Assembly: GCA_035764725.1 (NCBI GenBank)
Contig: DASTYT010000049.1
Location: 39,738 to 103,737, forward strand
DNA from: Candidatus Methylomirabilota bacterium
GTDB lineage: Bacteria; Methylomirabilota; Methylomirabilia; Rokubacteriales; CSP1-6
Direction of reading: 5' to 3'
DNA: 64,000 nucleotides
Each line of letters begins with the position of its first letter. The first letter of the stretch is position 1. The notes below the pieces were generated by a model, which did no database searches, had not been told where the DNA came from, and was given only the letters and a program-made list of their open reading frames with translations. Positions 7,866-16,533 of this stretch are shown here, one piece after another. The translations under genes and the position numbers were made by a program.

Positions 7866-9935
7866 TCAGCCGGTCGGGCGGATACGGGAGCCGTTCGCCA
7901 GCTCGTAGAGCAGCTCCTGCGAGCGCAGGGGAGGCGAGGTCGTGGCGATCACGCGCTCGGACCGCCCGTCCGGGCGAATCAGCCGCGCCTTGGCGGTGTC
8001 GGCGAGCTGGATCTCGAGCATCTCGTGGATCTGGCGCTGCAGCGCGGGCTCGAGGATCGGGAAGGTCACTTCAACGCGATTGTCGAGGTTGCGCGGCATC
8101 CAGTCCGCCGAGGCCAGGAGGTAGTCCGGGTTGCTGCCGTTCTGGAAGTAGTAGACCCGGGCGTGCTCGAGATAGCGGTCGATGATGGAGATCGCGCGGA
8201 TGCGGTCGGAGAGACCGGGTACGCCGGGGCGCAGGCAGCAGATGCCGCGGACGATGAGGTCGATCTGGACCCCCGCCGAGCTCGCCTTGTAGAGCTCCTC
8301 GATCAGCTCGCGATCCACCAGGCTGTTCATCTTGCCGATGATCCGGGCCGGTCGCCCGGCGCGGGCGTGCTCCGCCTCGCGCCGGATGCGGCTCGCCAAC
8401 CCCTCGCGCAGGCTCGTGGGCGCTACCGCGAGGTGGTGGAACCTACGCGGTCGCGTATAGCCGGTGAGGAGGTTGAACAGCTCGGTGAGGTCCTCGCCGA
8501 AGCTCTCCCGGCACGTGAAGAGACCAAGATCGGCATAGGTGCCGCCGGTGCGCACGTTGTAGTTGCCGGTCGCGAGGTGGCAATACCGGCGGATGCCATC
8601 CGGCTCCTGGCGCACGACCAGGCATGCCTTGCAATGGGTCTTGTAGCCGACCAGGCCGTACACCACGTGCGCGCCCACTTCCTCGAGCGCGCGCGCCCAG
8701 CGGATGTTCGCCTCCTCGTCGAAGCGCGCCTGCAGCTCGACGAGCACCGCGACCTCCTTGCCGTTCTCGGCGGCCCGGGTGAGCGCCTGTGCGATCGGCG
8801 AGGTGGGGCTCACCCGGTAGAGCGTCATCTTGACCGCGAGGACCTTCGGATCCTCAGCCGCCGCGCTCACGAAGTGGGTGACGGCGTCGAAAGAGTGATA
8901 CGGGTGGTGGGCGAGGATGTCGCCCGCGCGGATCGCCGACCACACGTCCGGGCTGCCCTCGAAGGCGGGCAGGGGGCGCGGCGGGAGCGGCCGGTCCTTG
9001 AGGGCGGGCAGATCCACCGCCGAGTACAGGCCGAAGAGGTCCGAAAAGGACGCGAAGCCGGCGGCCGCGTAGAGATCCTGCGGCTCGAGCTCGAGCTCAT
9101 CGAGCAGGGTGGTCAGCACGGACTCGGGGAGGTCGGCGTCGTACTGCAGCCGCACCGCATCGCCCATGCGGCGGCCGCGCAGCCCGGCCTCGATGCTCGC
9201 GAGGAGGTCCATGGCGCGGGCGCGCTCGAGCTGGATGTCCGAGTCGCGAGTCACGCGGATCGCGTGGCAGGACTCGATCTCGTAGCCGTGGAAGAGCCAC
9301 GGCATGTGCATCCGGATTACGTCCTCCAGGAGCATGAACGCGAACTGCCCAGGGGCGGCGGGCAGCGCGATGAACCGCGGCACCACGTGGGCGGGTAGGT
9401 GGACGAGCGCGAGGGTGGCGCGGGGGAGCGGTGAGGTCTCGATCGGGCGGACGGATGCGACCAGGCAGAGGGCGCGATTGCCGAGATGCGGGAAGGGATG
9501 CCCCGGATCGATCGCGAGCGGCGTGATGATCGGGTGGAGAATGCGCCGGAAATAGTCCTCGAGGAAGGTGCGCTGCTCGTCCGTCGCCTCCTTCGGCCGA
9601 ATGATCGCGATACCTTCGGCGGCGAGGAGGGGCTGGATCTCCTCCAGGAAGCACCGGTGCTGCTCGTCCACCAGCTCGTGGATCCGTCGCATGATGGCGC
9701 TGAGCGCGGCAGCGGGCGTGAGGCCGTCCGGGCCGGGCGTCGTGTCGCCCGCGCGGAGCTGCCGCTTGAGCCCCGCGACACGCACCATGAAGAACTCGTC
9801 GAGATTGGAGCTGAAGATGGCGAGGAACTTGACGCGCTCGAGCAGCGGCACGCTGGGATCCTGGGCCTCCTCGAGGACGCGGGCGTTGAACTCGAGCCAG
9901 GAGAGCTCGCGATTGATCAAATTCGTCTCACTCAT
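7866..9935 (-). CDS. ppk1: Polyphosphate kinase 1
   Basis: 689 residues, the usual length. Makes inorganic polyphosphate from ATP, reversibly. Landmarks: N-terminal NRELSWLEFNARVLEEA and FLAIFSSNLDEFFMVRVAG, the HPYHSFDAV segment, the KTHCK motif with the expected phosphohistidine at about H434, HLATGNYNVRTGGTYADLGL, the IGKMNSLVD turn and the DWMPRNLDNRVEV C-terminal motif. Its start overlaps the stop of ppx by 4 bases, so both come from one message starting upstream of ppx, behind Pho-box-like repeats. Pairing a polyphosphate maker with a degrader is common. Confidence 0.96.
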   Translation of the reverse strand: MSETNLINRELSWLEFNARVLEEAQDPSVPLLERVKFLAIFSSNLDEFFMVRVAGLKRQLRAGDTTPGPDGLTPAAALSAIMRRIHELVDEQHRCFLEEIQPLLAAEGIAIIRPKEATDEQRTFLEDYFRRILHPIITPLAIDPGHPFPHLGNRALCLVASVRPIETSPLPRATLALVHLPAHVVPRFIALPAAPGQFAFMLLEDVIRMHMPWLFHGYEIESCHAIRVTRDSDIQLERARAMDLLASIEAGLRGRRMGDAVRLQYDADLPESVLTTLLDELELEPQDLYAAAGFASFSDLFGLYSAVDLPALKDRPLPPRPLPAFEGSPDVWSAIRAGDILAHHPYHSFDAVTHFVSAAAEDPKVLAVKMTLYRVSPTSPIAQALTRAAENGKEVAVLVELQARFDEEANIRWARALEEVGAHVVYGLVGYKTHCKACLVVRQEPDGIRRYCHLATGNYNVRTGGTYADLGLFTCRESFGEDLTELFNLLTGYTRPRRFHHLAVAPTSLREGLASRIRREAEHARAGRPARIIGKMNSLVDRELIEELYKASSAGVQIDLIVRGICCLRPGVPGLSDRIRAISIIDRYLEHARVYYFQNGSNPDYLLASADWMPRNLDNRVEVTFPILEPALQRQIHEMLEIQLADTAKARLIRPDGRSERVIATTSPPLRSQELLYELANGSRIRPTG

Positions 9936-10855
9936 GGTGTCCTGCTTCCGTTGAAGGTTTCGCGAAGGAGAATGCCGTCGCGGACCCCGAGGGTGGAGAC
10001 CGTCATTCTACGATATCCGCAGAGGATCATCAATTCCTCGATCACCACTGCGCCGGCGAGGATGATGTCGGCGCGCTCGGCCTTGAGGCCGCGCAGTCGG
10101 CGACGGCGACGCAGCGAGACCGCCTCGAGCCGCTGGCGGATCGCGATCACGTGCGACTGCGAGAGGCGGAGTCCGTGACGCGTGCGGCGTCGCTTCGATG
10201 TCCGCGCCAGATGCATGCGCGCCAGCGCCCGCACGGTGCCGCCCAGACCGATGAGGTCCGCGCCGGGTGCGGCGGGCGGCAGGGCGGCGAGCACGTGATC
10301 CCGGATCTCGCCGCGCAGTGCGCGAAGCTCGCGGCCGCTGGGCGGGTCGTGGTGCAGGAAGCGTCGCGTCAGACGCACGGCGCCAAGAGGGAGGCTGGCG
10401 AAGGCGATCAGCCGCCCGGCGTGCACGCGTGACACCTGCAAGCTGCCTCCGCCGAGATCGGCCACCGCGCCCTCGCGGATCCGATGCGCGCTCAGCGCGG
10501 CCAGCGCGCCCAGCCGCGCTTCCTGGCGCGAGCTCAGCACGCGGACGTCCACGCCCTCGCGGCGCCGCAGCGGATTCAGCAGCCGCTCTCGATTGGCCGC
10601 GTCACGCACCGCGGCGGTGGCCACCGCGACCACGCGGGGGCGGGCGCCGTTGTTCACGGTGCCGAGGAAGCGATGGACGGCGCGGAGCGTGGAATCGACC
10701 GCGGCCTGCGGCAACCGGCCGGGCTCGCCACTGCCGAGTCGAGTCTGGACGCGCTGTTCCTTCAGGATGCGGAATCCCACGCCCTCATTGATCCGTGTCA
10801 AAAGGAAGCGAGCAGCGTTCGAGCCGAGGTCGATCAGGGCCACCAGCTCGGACAT
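9932..10855 (-). CDS. ppx: Ppx/GppA-type exopolyphosphatase
   Basis: 307 residues of the ASKHA phosphatase family that removes phosphate from polyphosphate ends or hydrolyses pppGpp. Motifs: ALIDLGSNAARFLL (phosphate 1 loop), AVATAAVRDAANR, the VLSSRQEARLG segment, VADLGGGSLQV (phosphate 2 loop), GLGGTVRALA and STLGVRDGILL. It lacks the C-terminal HD-like domain of E. coli Ppx, as in short Ppx2/GppA forms. It is first in the ppx-ppk1 operon. ATG 10855 lies 7 bases after a -10-like GACACT, which itself follows Pho-box-like repeats. Confidence 0.92.
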   Translation of the reverse strand: MSELVALIDLGSNAARFLLTRINEGVGFRILKEQRVQTRLGSGEPGRLPQAAVDSTLRAVHRFLGTVNNGARPRVVAVATAAVRDAANRERLLNPLRRREGVDVRVLSSRQEARLGALAALSAHRIREGAVADLGGGSLQVSRVHAGRLIAFASLPLGAVRLTRRFLHHDPPSGRELRALRGEIRDHVLAALPPAAPGADLIGLGGTVRALARMHLARTSKRRRTRHGLRLSQSHVIAIRQRLEAVSLRRRRRLRGLKAERADIILAGAVVIEELMILCGYRRMTVSTLGVRDGILLRETFNGSRTP

Positions 10856-10862
10856 GGCGGCA

Positions 10863-10920
10863 AGTGTCGACGAGTTGCCGCATTACCGTCAAGCAACAGA
10901 ATTGTTACGAGGACAGTTAT
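10863..10920 (-). promoter_or_regulatory. Putative Pho box and -10 of the ppx-ppk1 operon
   Basis: Read on the minus strand, four blocks at 11-base steps (starting 10920, 10909, 10898, 10887) carry ATAACTG, CGTAACA, TGTTGCT and GGTAATG, of which the second and fourth are closest to the core seen before phoB and pstS. Twelve bases further is GACACT (10868-10863), 7 bases before the ppx ATG. The arrangement resembles PhoB-binding direct repeats placed just above a -10. Confidence 0.5.
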
Positions 10921-11033
10921 CCACCTCTATCCACCGGCAACAACATATCCGGGCGACGAGATGCCCGATGGCACCACCGGATGGGTGTCTCCGCATGAAT
11001 GGGGGCGGTGTGGTTCCCCGACGGTCTTCGGGC

Positions 11034-11039
11034 TATAGT
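11034..11039 (+). promoter_or_regulatory. Candidate -10 for arsM
   Basis: TATAGT about 57 bases before the arsM ATG; no good -35 at the expected distance. The remainder of 10921-11095 holds no gene. Confidence 0.3.
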
Positions 11040-11095
11040 GGCATTCACCGGCCACGGGCCGCGGTGAAGCGCCGAGCGCACGGGAGGAGCATTAG

Positions 11096-11929
11096 ATGGC
11101 GAGCGACGAGAGCAGGGACACCATCCGCGACAAGGTCAAGGAGAAGTACGGCCAAGCGGCGCTGCGCGTGATCGCGACCGATGATGCCGGTTGCTGCGGT
11201 ACCGCCTCATCCCTGGGCTGTGCGGACCCGATAACGTCCGATCTCTACGATGCCGCCCAGACCTGCGGGCTGCCGCAGGAGGCAATGGCGGCGTCCCTGG
11301 GCTGCGGCAATCCCACCGCGCTCGCCCAGCTCGTCCCCGGCGACGTGGTCCTGGATCTCGGCTCGGGCGGCGGCATCGACGTGCTCCTGTCGGCGAGGCG
11401 AGTGGGGCCGACGGGCAAGGCCTATGGCCTCGACATGACGGACGAGATGCTTGCACTGGCGCGCGAGAATCAGCAGAAGGCCGGGCTCGGCAACGTGGAG
11501 TTCCTCAAGGGGGAGATCGAGGCCATCCCGCTGCCCGACGCGCACGTGGACGTGATCATCTCCAACTGCGTGATCAATCTCTCCGGTGACAAGGACCGCG
11601 TCCTCAAGGAGGCGTTCCGTGTCCTCAAGCCAGGCGGACGCTTCGCGGTGTCGGACGTGGTCGTGCGGGGCTCCGTGCCAGCGGCGATCCGGCGCAGCGT
11701 CGAGCTCTGGATCGGCTGCGTGGCGGGCGCCCTCGAGGAGCGGGAGTACCGGGACAAGCTGTCCGCGGCCGGGTTCGAAGCCATCGACGTCGAGCCCACC
11801 CGCATCTACCAGGTGGAGGACGCGCGCGCGTTCCTCGCGAAGGCGGGCATCGACGCCGATGCCATCGCTGCGGAAGTGGAAGGGAAGTTCATGAGCGCGT
11901 TCATCCGCGCGCGGAAGCCTGCGTCGTAG
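11096..11929 (+). CDS. arsM: Arsenite S-adenosylmethionine methyltransferase
   Basis: 277 residues. Methylates As(III) to methylated arsenicals using SAM. Landmarks: N-terminal [12 protein letters not shown], a Cys-Cys pair (DAGCCG) near residue 35, LGCGNPTA then the SAM-binding [13 protein letters not shown], the [15 protein letters not shown] acidic strand, SNCVINLS with the conserved cysteine, [10 protein letters not shown] and WIGCVAGAL with another arsenic-binding cysteine. Shine-Dalgarno ggaggag lies before ATG 11096. It stands alone between the polyphosphate and phosphate-uptake operons, with no arsR or arsC in the window. Arsenate enters cells through phosphate transporters, so the position is suggestive. 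Confidence 0.93.
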   Translation: MASDESRDTIRDKVKEKYGQAALRVIATDDAGCCGTASSLGCADPITSDLYDAAQTCGLPQEAMAASLGCGNPTALAQLVPGDVVLDLGSGGGIDVLLSARRVGPTGKAYGLDMTDEMLALARENQQKAGLGNVEFLKGEIEAIPLPDAHVDVIISNCVINLSGDKDRVLKEAFRVLKPGGRFAVSDVVVRGSVPAAIRRSVELWIGCVAGALEEREYRDKLSAAGFEAIDVEPTRIYQVEDARAFLAKAGIDADAIAAEVEGKFMSAFIRARKPAS

Positions 11930-11943
11930 GGGCTCATTGGGGT

Positions 11944-11998
11944 CTTCACCCAGGATTTACGCCACCGTCATCGCAGCGTAACCTCACGCCGCGATAGT
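11944..11998 (+). promoter_or_regulatory. Putative Pho box and -10 of the second phoB
   Basis: Four direct repeats with exact 11-base period begin at 11944 (CTTCACC), 11955 (ATTTACG), 11966 (CGTCATC) and 11977 (CGTAACC). Nine bases after the last is GATAGT (11993-11998), then 6 bases to GTG 12005. An 11-base repeat set immediately above a -10 is the layout of PhoB-activated promoters in other bacteria, and the repeats resemble known Pho box half-sites. Confidence 0.6.
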
Positions 11999-12004
11999 CC
12001 GCCT

Positions 12005-12793
12005 GTGCGAACCACAGGTGAGATGACACCCCCCATGCAGCGGCGGCGCCTTCCCGGGGACGCGGCGAGCCCGACCGGCCGCGAGCGCCTCGGTCGCGTG
12101 CTCGTCGTCGAGGACGAGCAGGACGTCGCCGAGCTCATCCGGTTCAATCTCCGGAAGGAAGGCTACGAGGTCACGGTGGTGGGCAGCGGCGCCGACGGCG
12201 TGCGCCACGCCCGCGAGGGCAAGCCCGACGTCATCCTGCTCGACATCATGGTGCCCCAGCTCAACGGGTGGGAGGTGTGCCGCCGCCTCAAGCAAGACGC
12301 AGACACACGGCGGATTCCCATCATCATGGTCACGGGCCGCGTCGACGAGGGCGACAAGGTGCTGGGTTTCGAGCTGGGCGCCGATGACTACGTGACCAAG
12401 CCCTTCTCACCGCGCGAGCTCGTGGCGCGCGTCCGGGCGGTCACCCGCCGGGGCCGGCCGGGGGACGGCGCGGACAAGAAGCGTCAGCTCAAGGTCGGCG
12501 ACCTCGAAATCGACCGCGATCGCTTCGAGGTGCGGATGAAGGGTCGCGCAGTCGAGCTCACCCCCAAGGAGTTCGAGCTGCTCGCCACCCTGGCGGGCGC
12601 TCCAGGGCGCGTGTTCGGCAGAGAAGAGCTGCTGGACCTGGTCTGGGGGCGGGACGGATTCGTCGAGCCACGCACCGTAGACGTCCACGTGGCCCGGCTG
12701 CGCGGCAAGTTCATCGCCGCCAAGGTGCCGGAGCCCGGCGTGGAGACCGTCCGGGGGGTCGGGTACCGATTTCGCGATGTTACACCGCGTTAG
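12005..12793 (+). CDS. phoB: PhoB-like response regulator (second copy, in pst cluster)
   Basis: 262 residues with an extra N-terminal tail of about 30 residues before the receiver (GRVLVVEDEQDVAELIRFNL). The receiver has the phospho-acceptor Asp in ILLDIMVPQLNGWEVC and K in VTKPFSPREL; a winged-helix domain follows (ELTPKEFELLATLAGAPGRV, RTVDVHVARLRGKF, VRGVGYRF). No histidine kinase is adjacent, so it is an orphan or served by the PhoR at 3175. GTG 12005 fits a leaderless start 6 bases after a -10; in-frame ATGs at 12023 and 12035 are alternatives. Location directly before pstS and behind its own Pho-like repeats points to autoregulated phosphate control. Confidence 0.9.
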   Translation: MRTTGEMTPPMQRRRLPGDAASPTGRERLGRVLVVEDEQDVAELIRFNLRKEGYEVTVVGSGADGVRHAREGKPDVILLDIMVPQLNGWEVCRRLKQDADTRRIPIIMVTGRVDEGDKVLGFELGADDYVTKPFSPRELVARVRAVTRRGRPGDGADKKRQLKVGDLEIDRDRFEVRMKGRAVELTPKEFELLATLAGAPGRVFGREELLDLVWGRDGFVEPRTVDVHVARLRGKFIAAKVPEPGVETVRGVGYRFRDVTPR

Positions 12794-12832
12794 CACGAAC
12801 GTAACCCAACCGTAATGTCGGCGAAGTACGCT
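12778..12832 (+). promoter_or_regulatory. Putative Pho box and -10 of the pst operon
   Basis: Repeats GTTACA (12779), GTTAGC (12789), GTAACC (12801) and GTAATG (12812) recur every 10-12 bases; the last two are an exact 11-base step. TACGCT (12827-12832) follows 9 bases after the final repeat as a -10. The block spans the end of the upstream phoB gene and the intergenic region. Confidence 0.55.
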
Positions 12833-12865
12833 CGCCCCGAACTCGAAGGTAGACAAGGAGCTTCG

Positions 12866-13927
12866 ATGATGACGCGACGGCGGATGCTCATGATGATCGT
12901 GGCGGTCGCAGTATGCTTCACGCTCGGCGACCCCCGGCCGATCGGGGCGCAGATGCTGGTCAACGGCGCGGGAGCGACATTTCCGTATCCCATCTACTCC
13001 AAGTGGTTCGAGGAATACATCAAGGTCGATCCCGCGGTCCGATTCAACTACCAGTCGATCGGCAGCGGCGGAGGGATCCGCCAGATCTCGGAGCGCACGG
13101 TCGATTTTGGCGCCAGTGATGGGCCGATGACGGACGACCAGCTGAAGAAGGCCCCCGGCGAGATCTTCCACTTCCCCACCGTGCTGGGTGCGGTGGTGCC
13201 GACGTACAACCTCCCCGGCAATCCCAAGCTTCGCTTCACCGGCCAGGTGCTCGCCGACATCTTCCTGGGCAAGATCATCAAGTGGAACGATGAGCGAATC
13301 AAGGCGCTGAACCCGTCCGAGGCCCTCCCGGACCGACCCATCGTGGTGGTGCACCGCTCTGACGGCAGCGGCACCACCTTCATCTGGGTCGACTACCTCT
13401 GCAAGGTCAGCAAGGAGTGGGAGCAGAAAGTCGGTCGCGGCACTTCGGTGAACTGGCCGGTGGGCTTGGGCGGCAAGGGGAACGAGGGGGTGGCCGGGCA
13501 GGTGAAGGCGGCGCCCGGCGCGCTCGGCTATGTCGAGCTCGCCTACGCCATCACCAACAAGCTGCCCGCGGGGGCGGTGCGTAACCAGGCGGGGAAATTC
13601 GTGGAGGCCAGCATCGAGAGCACGACCGCAGCGGCGGCGGGGGCGGCGAGCGCCATGCCGGCCGACTTCCGCGTCTCGCTGACCAATCCCGCCGGGGACG
13701 GAGCGTATCCCATCGCGAGCTTCACGTGGCTGCTCGTGTACAAGGAGCAGCGGGACGAGGCCAAGGGGAAGGCGCTCGTGCGCTTCCTCTGGTGGGCGGT
13801 TCATGATGGCCAGAAGTATCCCTCGCCGCTTCTCTATGCCCCGATCCCCCCCGCAGTGGTGAAGCAGATCGAGGCGCGCATCGGGCAGATCACCTTCGGC
13901 GGCAAGCCGATCCTCGCCGCGCGGTGA
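12866..13927 (+). CDS. pstS: Phosphate-binding protein PstS
   Basis: 353 residues; periplasmic phosphate receptor of the Pst ABC importer. Signal peptide MMTRRRMLMMIVAVAVCF ending near GAQ. Mature part shows NGAGATFPYPIYSKWFEEY, SIGSGGGIRQISERTVDFGASD (phosphate-contacting loops), FLGKIIKWNDERIKALNP, HRSDGSGTTFIWVDYL and a C-terminal PIASFTWLLVYK. A strong Shine-Dalgarno (aaggag, 12855-12860) fixes ATG 12866; an in-frame upstream ATG at 12815 would put 17 residues before the signal peptide and overlap the promoter. First gene of pstSCAB-phoU. Confidence 0.96.
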   Translation: MMTRRRMLMMIVAVAVCFTLGDPRPIGAQMLVNGAGATFPYPIYSKWFEEYIKVDPAVRFNYQSIGSGGGIRQISERTVDFGASDGPMTDDQLKKAPGEIFHFPTVLGAVVPTYNLPGNPKLRFTGQVLADIFLGKIIKWNDERIKALNPSEALPDRPIVVVHRSDGSGTTFIWVDYLCKVSKEWEQKVGRGTSVNWPVGLGGKGNEGVAGQVKAAPGALGYVELAYAITNKLPAGAVRNQAGKFVEASIESTTAAAAGAASAMPADFRVSLTNPAGDGAYPIASFTWLLVYKEQRDEAKGKALVRFLWWAVHDGQKYPSPLLYAPIPPAVVKQIEARIGQITFGGKPILAAR

Positions 13928-13930
13928 TGC

Positions 13931-14920
13931 ATGGCAGATAGCGCGAGCCTCGCGCAGGAAGCCAGGCGCACCTGGACCCCCCGCCCGGCGACGCGCCGGC
14001 GGGCCGGCCGCGTGGGCGATCCGCTCTTCCGCGGCCTGCTCCGCGCGGCCGCCTGGGCGGTGGTCGTGCTCGCCGGAGGCCTGATGGCGGCGCTGGTCTG
14101 GGAGTCCAGCGCCGCCATTCGTGCCTTCGGCTTTCGCTTCGTGACGACGTCGACCTGGGACCCCGTGGCCGGCGAGTTCGGCGCACTCCCGTTCATCTAC
14201 GGCACCCTCGTCTCGTCGCTCCTGGCGCTGCTCATCGCCGTCCCCCTCTCGCTCGGCGCGGCCATCTATCTCTCCGAGCTCGCGCCGGCCTGGGTGCGGC
14301 CGCCGGTCAGCTTCCTCATCGAGATGCTGGCCGCAGTGCCGAGCGTCGTCTATGGGCTCTGGGGAATCTTCGTGCTGGTGCCCTGGCTACGCGATTGGGT
14401 GCAGCCACCGCTGGGCCGCTGGCTGGGCGTTCTCCCGCTCTTCTCGGGACCCGGTTACGGGGTCGGCATGCTGGCCGCCGGCTTGATCCTGTCGATCATG
14501 GTCCTGCCGTACATCACGTCGGTTGCGCGGGAGGTGCTCCTCGCCGTTCCGAACGCCCAGCGGGAGGCCGCCCTCGGGCTCGGAGCCACCGGCTGGGAGG
14601 CCATCCGGGTGGCCGTTCTGCCCTACGGTCGCACCGGGTTGATCGGGGCGATCCTCCTGGGTCTGGGCCGGGCGCTCGGGGAGACGATGGCCGTGACCAT
14701 GGTGATCGGAAACCGCCCCGCGATCTCCGCGTCGCTGTTCGCGCCCGGATACACGATGGCGAGTGTCATCGCGAACGAGTTCACCGAGGCCACGTCGGAT
14801 CTCTACGTTTCGGCGCTGGTGGGGGTGGGCCTGCTCCTCCTCGTGGTCACGATCGTGGTGAACGCCCTCGCCCGTCTCCTCGTGTGGAGCGTCGGCGCGC
14901 CGGCGGGAGCACGCGAGTGA
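13931..14920 (+). CDS. pstC: Phosphate ABC transporter permease PstC
   Basis: 329 residues, six or seven predicted membrane helices, the first at about residues 37-55 (AAWAVVVLAGGLMAALVW). PstC landmarks: GALPFIYGTLVSSLLALLIA, LAAVPSVVYGLWGIFVLVPW, and the cytoplasmic EAA loop GLGATGWEAIRVAVLPYGRTG followed by GRALGETMAVTMVIGN. It starts 3 bases after the pstS stop and its end overlaps the pstA start by 4 bases. Forms the channel with PstA in the inner membrane. Confidence 0.95.
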   Translation: MADSASLAQEARRTWTPRPATRRRAGRVGDPLFRGLLRAAAWAVVVLAGGLMAALVWESSAAIRAFGFRFVTTSTWDPVAGEFGALPFIYGTLVSSLLALLIAVPLSLGAAIYLSELAPAWVRPPVSFLIEMLAAVPSVVYGLWGIFVLVPWLRDWVQPPLGRWLGVLPLFSGPGYGVGMLAAGLILSIMVLPYITSVAREVLLAVPNAQREAALGLGATGWEAIRVAVLPYGRTGLIGAILLGLGRALGETMAVTMVIGNRPAISASLFAPGYTMASVIANEFTEATSDLYVSALVGVGLLLLVVTIVVNALARLLVWSVGAPAGARE

Positions 14921-15756
14921 CGCCCCGCGCGCGGCGCCGGATCGACCGCGCGGTGAGCGTGCTCGCCGCGCTCTGTGCGGCGGCCGTCATCGCCCCGCTG
15001 CTGATGATCTTCGGCTTCCTGCTCTACCAGGGCGCCTCGGCGGTGAACGTCGACTTCTTCACGCATCTCCCCAAGCCCGTGGGCGAGCCCGGTGGGGGAG
15101 TCGCCAACGCCATCGTGGGCAGCCTGATCATGATCGGGCTCGCCGGAATCCTCGCGGTCCCTCTCGGGGTCCTCGGCGGCGTGTACCTCGCCGAGTCGCG
15201 CGACCGCCGGCTGCCAGGGGGGGTCCGCTTCCTCGCCGACGTGCTCAACGGTGTCCCGTCCATCGTCTTCGGCATCTTCGCCTACACCATCGTGGTGATT
15301 CCGATGCGCCGCTTCTCGGCTCTCGCGGGTGGGCTCGCCCTGGCCTTCATCATGATCCCCATCATCGTGCGTACGGCGGAGGAGATGGTGCGGCTGGTGC
15401 CCAACGCGCTCCGGGAAGCCGGGCTCGGCATCGGTCTTCCGCAGTGGAAAGTGACGCTCCACGTGGTCTTGCCGGCGGCGCGGGCCGGCATCGTCACCGG
15501 CGTCATCGTGGCGGTGGCCCGGGTGGCGGGCGAGACGGCGCCGCTCCTCTTCACCGCGCTCGGCAACCGGTTCTGGCACCAGGGGTTGGATCAGCCCATC
15601 GCGGCGCTGCCGCTCCAGATCTACGCGTACGCCATCGCGCCCTACGAAGACTGGCACCGGCAGGCGTGGGCCGGCGCGCTCGTACTCATCACGCTGGTGT
15701 TTCTCACCAGCCTGGCGGCTCGGCTGGCCACGCGAGGCCGGACCGTTGCGCGCTGA
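14917..15756 (+). CDS. pstA: Phosphate ABC transporter permease PstA
   Basis: 279 residues with about six membrane helices. Landmarks: [39 protein letters not shown], the EAA loop [20 protein letters not shown] and [19 protein letters not shown] 14917 overlaps the pstC stop (GTGA). The following pstB start lies 7 bases beyond the pstA stop. Confidence 0.95.
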   Translation: MTPRARRRIDRAVSVLAALCAAAVIAPLLMIFGFLLYQGASAVNVDFFTHLPKPVGEPGGGVANAIVGSLIMIGLAGILAVPLGVLGGVYLAESRDRRLPGGVRFLADVLNGVPSIVFGIFAYTIVVIPMRRFSALAGGLALAFIMIPIIVRTAEEMVRLVPNALREAGLGIGLPQWKVTLHVVLPAARAGIVTGVIVAVARVAGETAPLLFTALGNRFWHQGLDQPIAALPLQIYAYAIAPYEDWHRQAWAGALVLITLVFLTSLAARLATRGRTVAR

Positions 15757-15763
15757 GGGGACC

Positions 15764-16522
15764 ATGGGAGACGGGATCTATGTCAGGGGACTGAAGGCCT
15801 GGTTCGGGCCGTCGCTGGTCATCAAAGGCGTGGACCTCACGGTGGCGCCCAATGCGGTGACCGCCATCATCGGGCCATCCGGCTGCGGCAAGTCCACGTT
15901 CATCCGTTGCCTCAATCGGATGCACGAGACGGTGCCAGGCGCCCGGGTCGCGGGCGAGGTCTACCTGAATGACGAGGACCTCTACGCACCCGGCGTGGAT
16001 CCCGTGGACGTGCGCCGACGCATCGGCATGGTGTTCCAAAAGGCCAATCCGTTCCCCACCATGTCGATCTTCGACAACGTGGCCGCCGGCCTGCGACTGG
16101 CCGGTGTGCGCCAGCGCGCCGCGCTCCAGGAGGAAGTCGAGCGAGCGCTGACGCACGCGGCCCTCTGGGACGAGGTGAAGGACGATCTCGACAAGTCCGG
16201 CGTGAGCCTCTCCGGCGGCCAGCAGCAGCGGCTCTGCATCGCGCGCGCGCTCGCCGTCGACCCGCAGATTCTCCTCATGGACGAGCCGTGCTCCGCCCTC
16301 GACCCCATCGCGACCGCCAAGATCGAGGAGCTGATCCACGAGCTCAAGAAAGATCTCACCATTGCCATCGTGACCCACAACATGCAGCAGGCGGCCCGCG
16401 TCTCGGAGTGGACCGGCTTCTTCCTCCTGGGCGAGCTCGTCGAGTTCGGTGTGACGAAGGAGATCTTCACCACCCCCCACGACCGCCGCACGGAAGACTA
16501 CATCACCGGGCGATTTGGATAG
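15764..16522 (+). CDS. pstB: Phosphate ABC transporter ATPase PstB
   Basis: 252 residues, standard PstB length. Walker [18 protein letters not shown], the PstB-specific insert [35 protein letters not shown], signature [16 protein letters not shown], Walker [17 protein letters not shown] and the switch His in [17 protein letters not shown] 15764 follows a gaggg Shine-Dalgarno; an upstream in-frame TTG is inside pstA and less likely. Powers phosphate import with PstC and PstA. Confidence 0.97.
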   Translation: MGDGIYVRGLKAWFGPSLVIKGVDLTVAPNAVTAIIGPSGCGKSTFIRCLNRMHETVPGARVAGEVYLNDEDLYAPGVDPVDVRRRIGMVFQKANPFPTMSIFDNVAAGLRLAGVRQRAALQEEVERALTHAALWDEVKDDLDKSGVSLSGGQQQRLCIARALAVDPQILLMDEPCSALDPIATAKIEELIHELKKDLTIAIVTHNMQQAARVSEWTGFFLLGELVEFGVTKEIFTTPHDRRTEDYITGRFG

Positions 16523-16533
16523 AGGCGCGGACG

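Noticed and set aside
10915-10935. DnaA-box-like TTATCCACC repeats, possible replication origin
   Set aside because: Only one near-match plus a weaker one, no cluster and no dnaA or dnaN nearby; better explained as part of the regulatory region of ppx.
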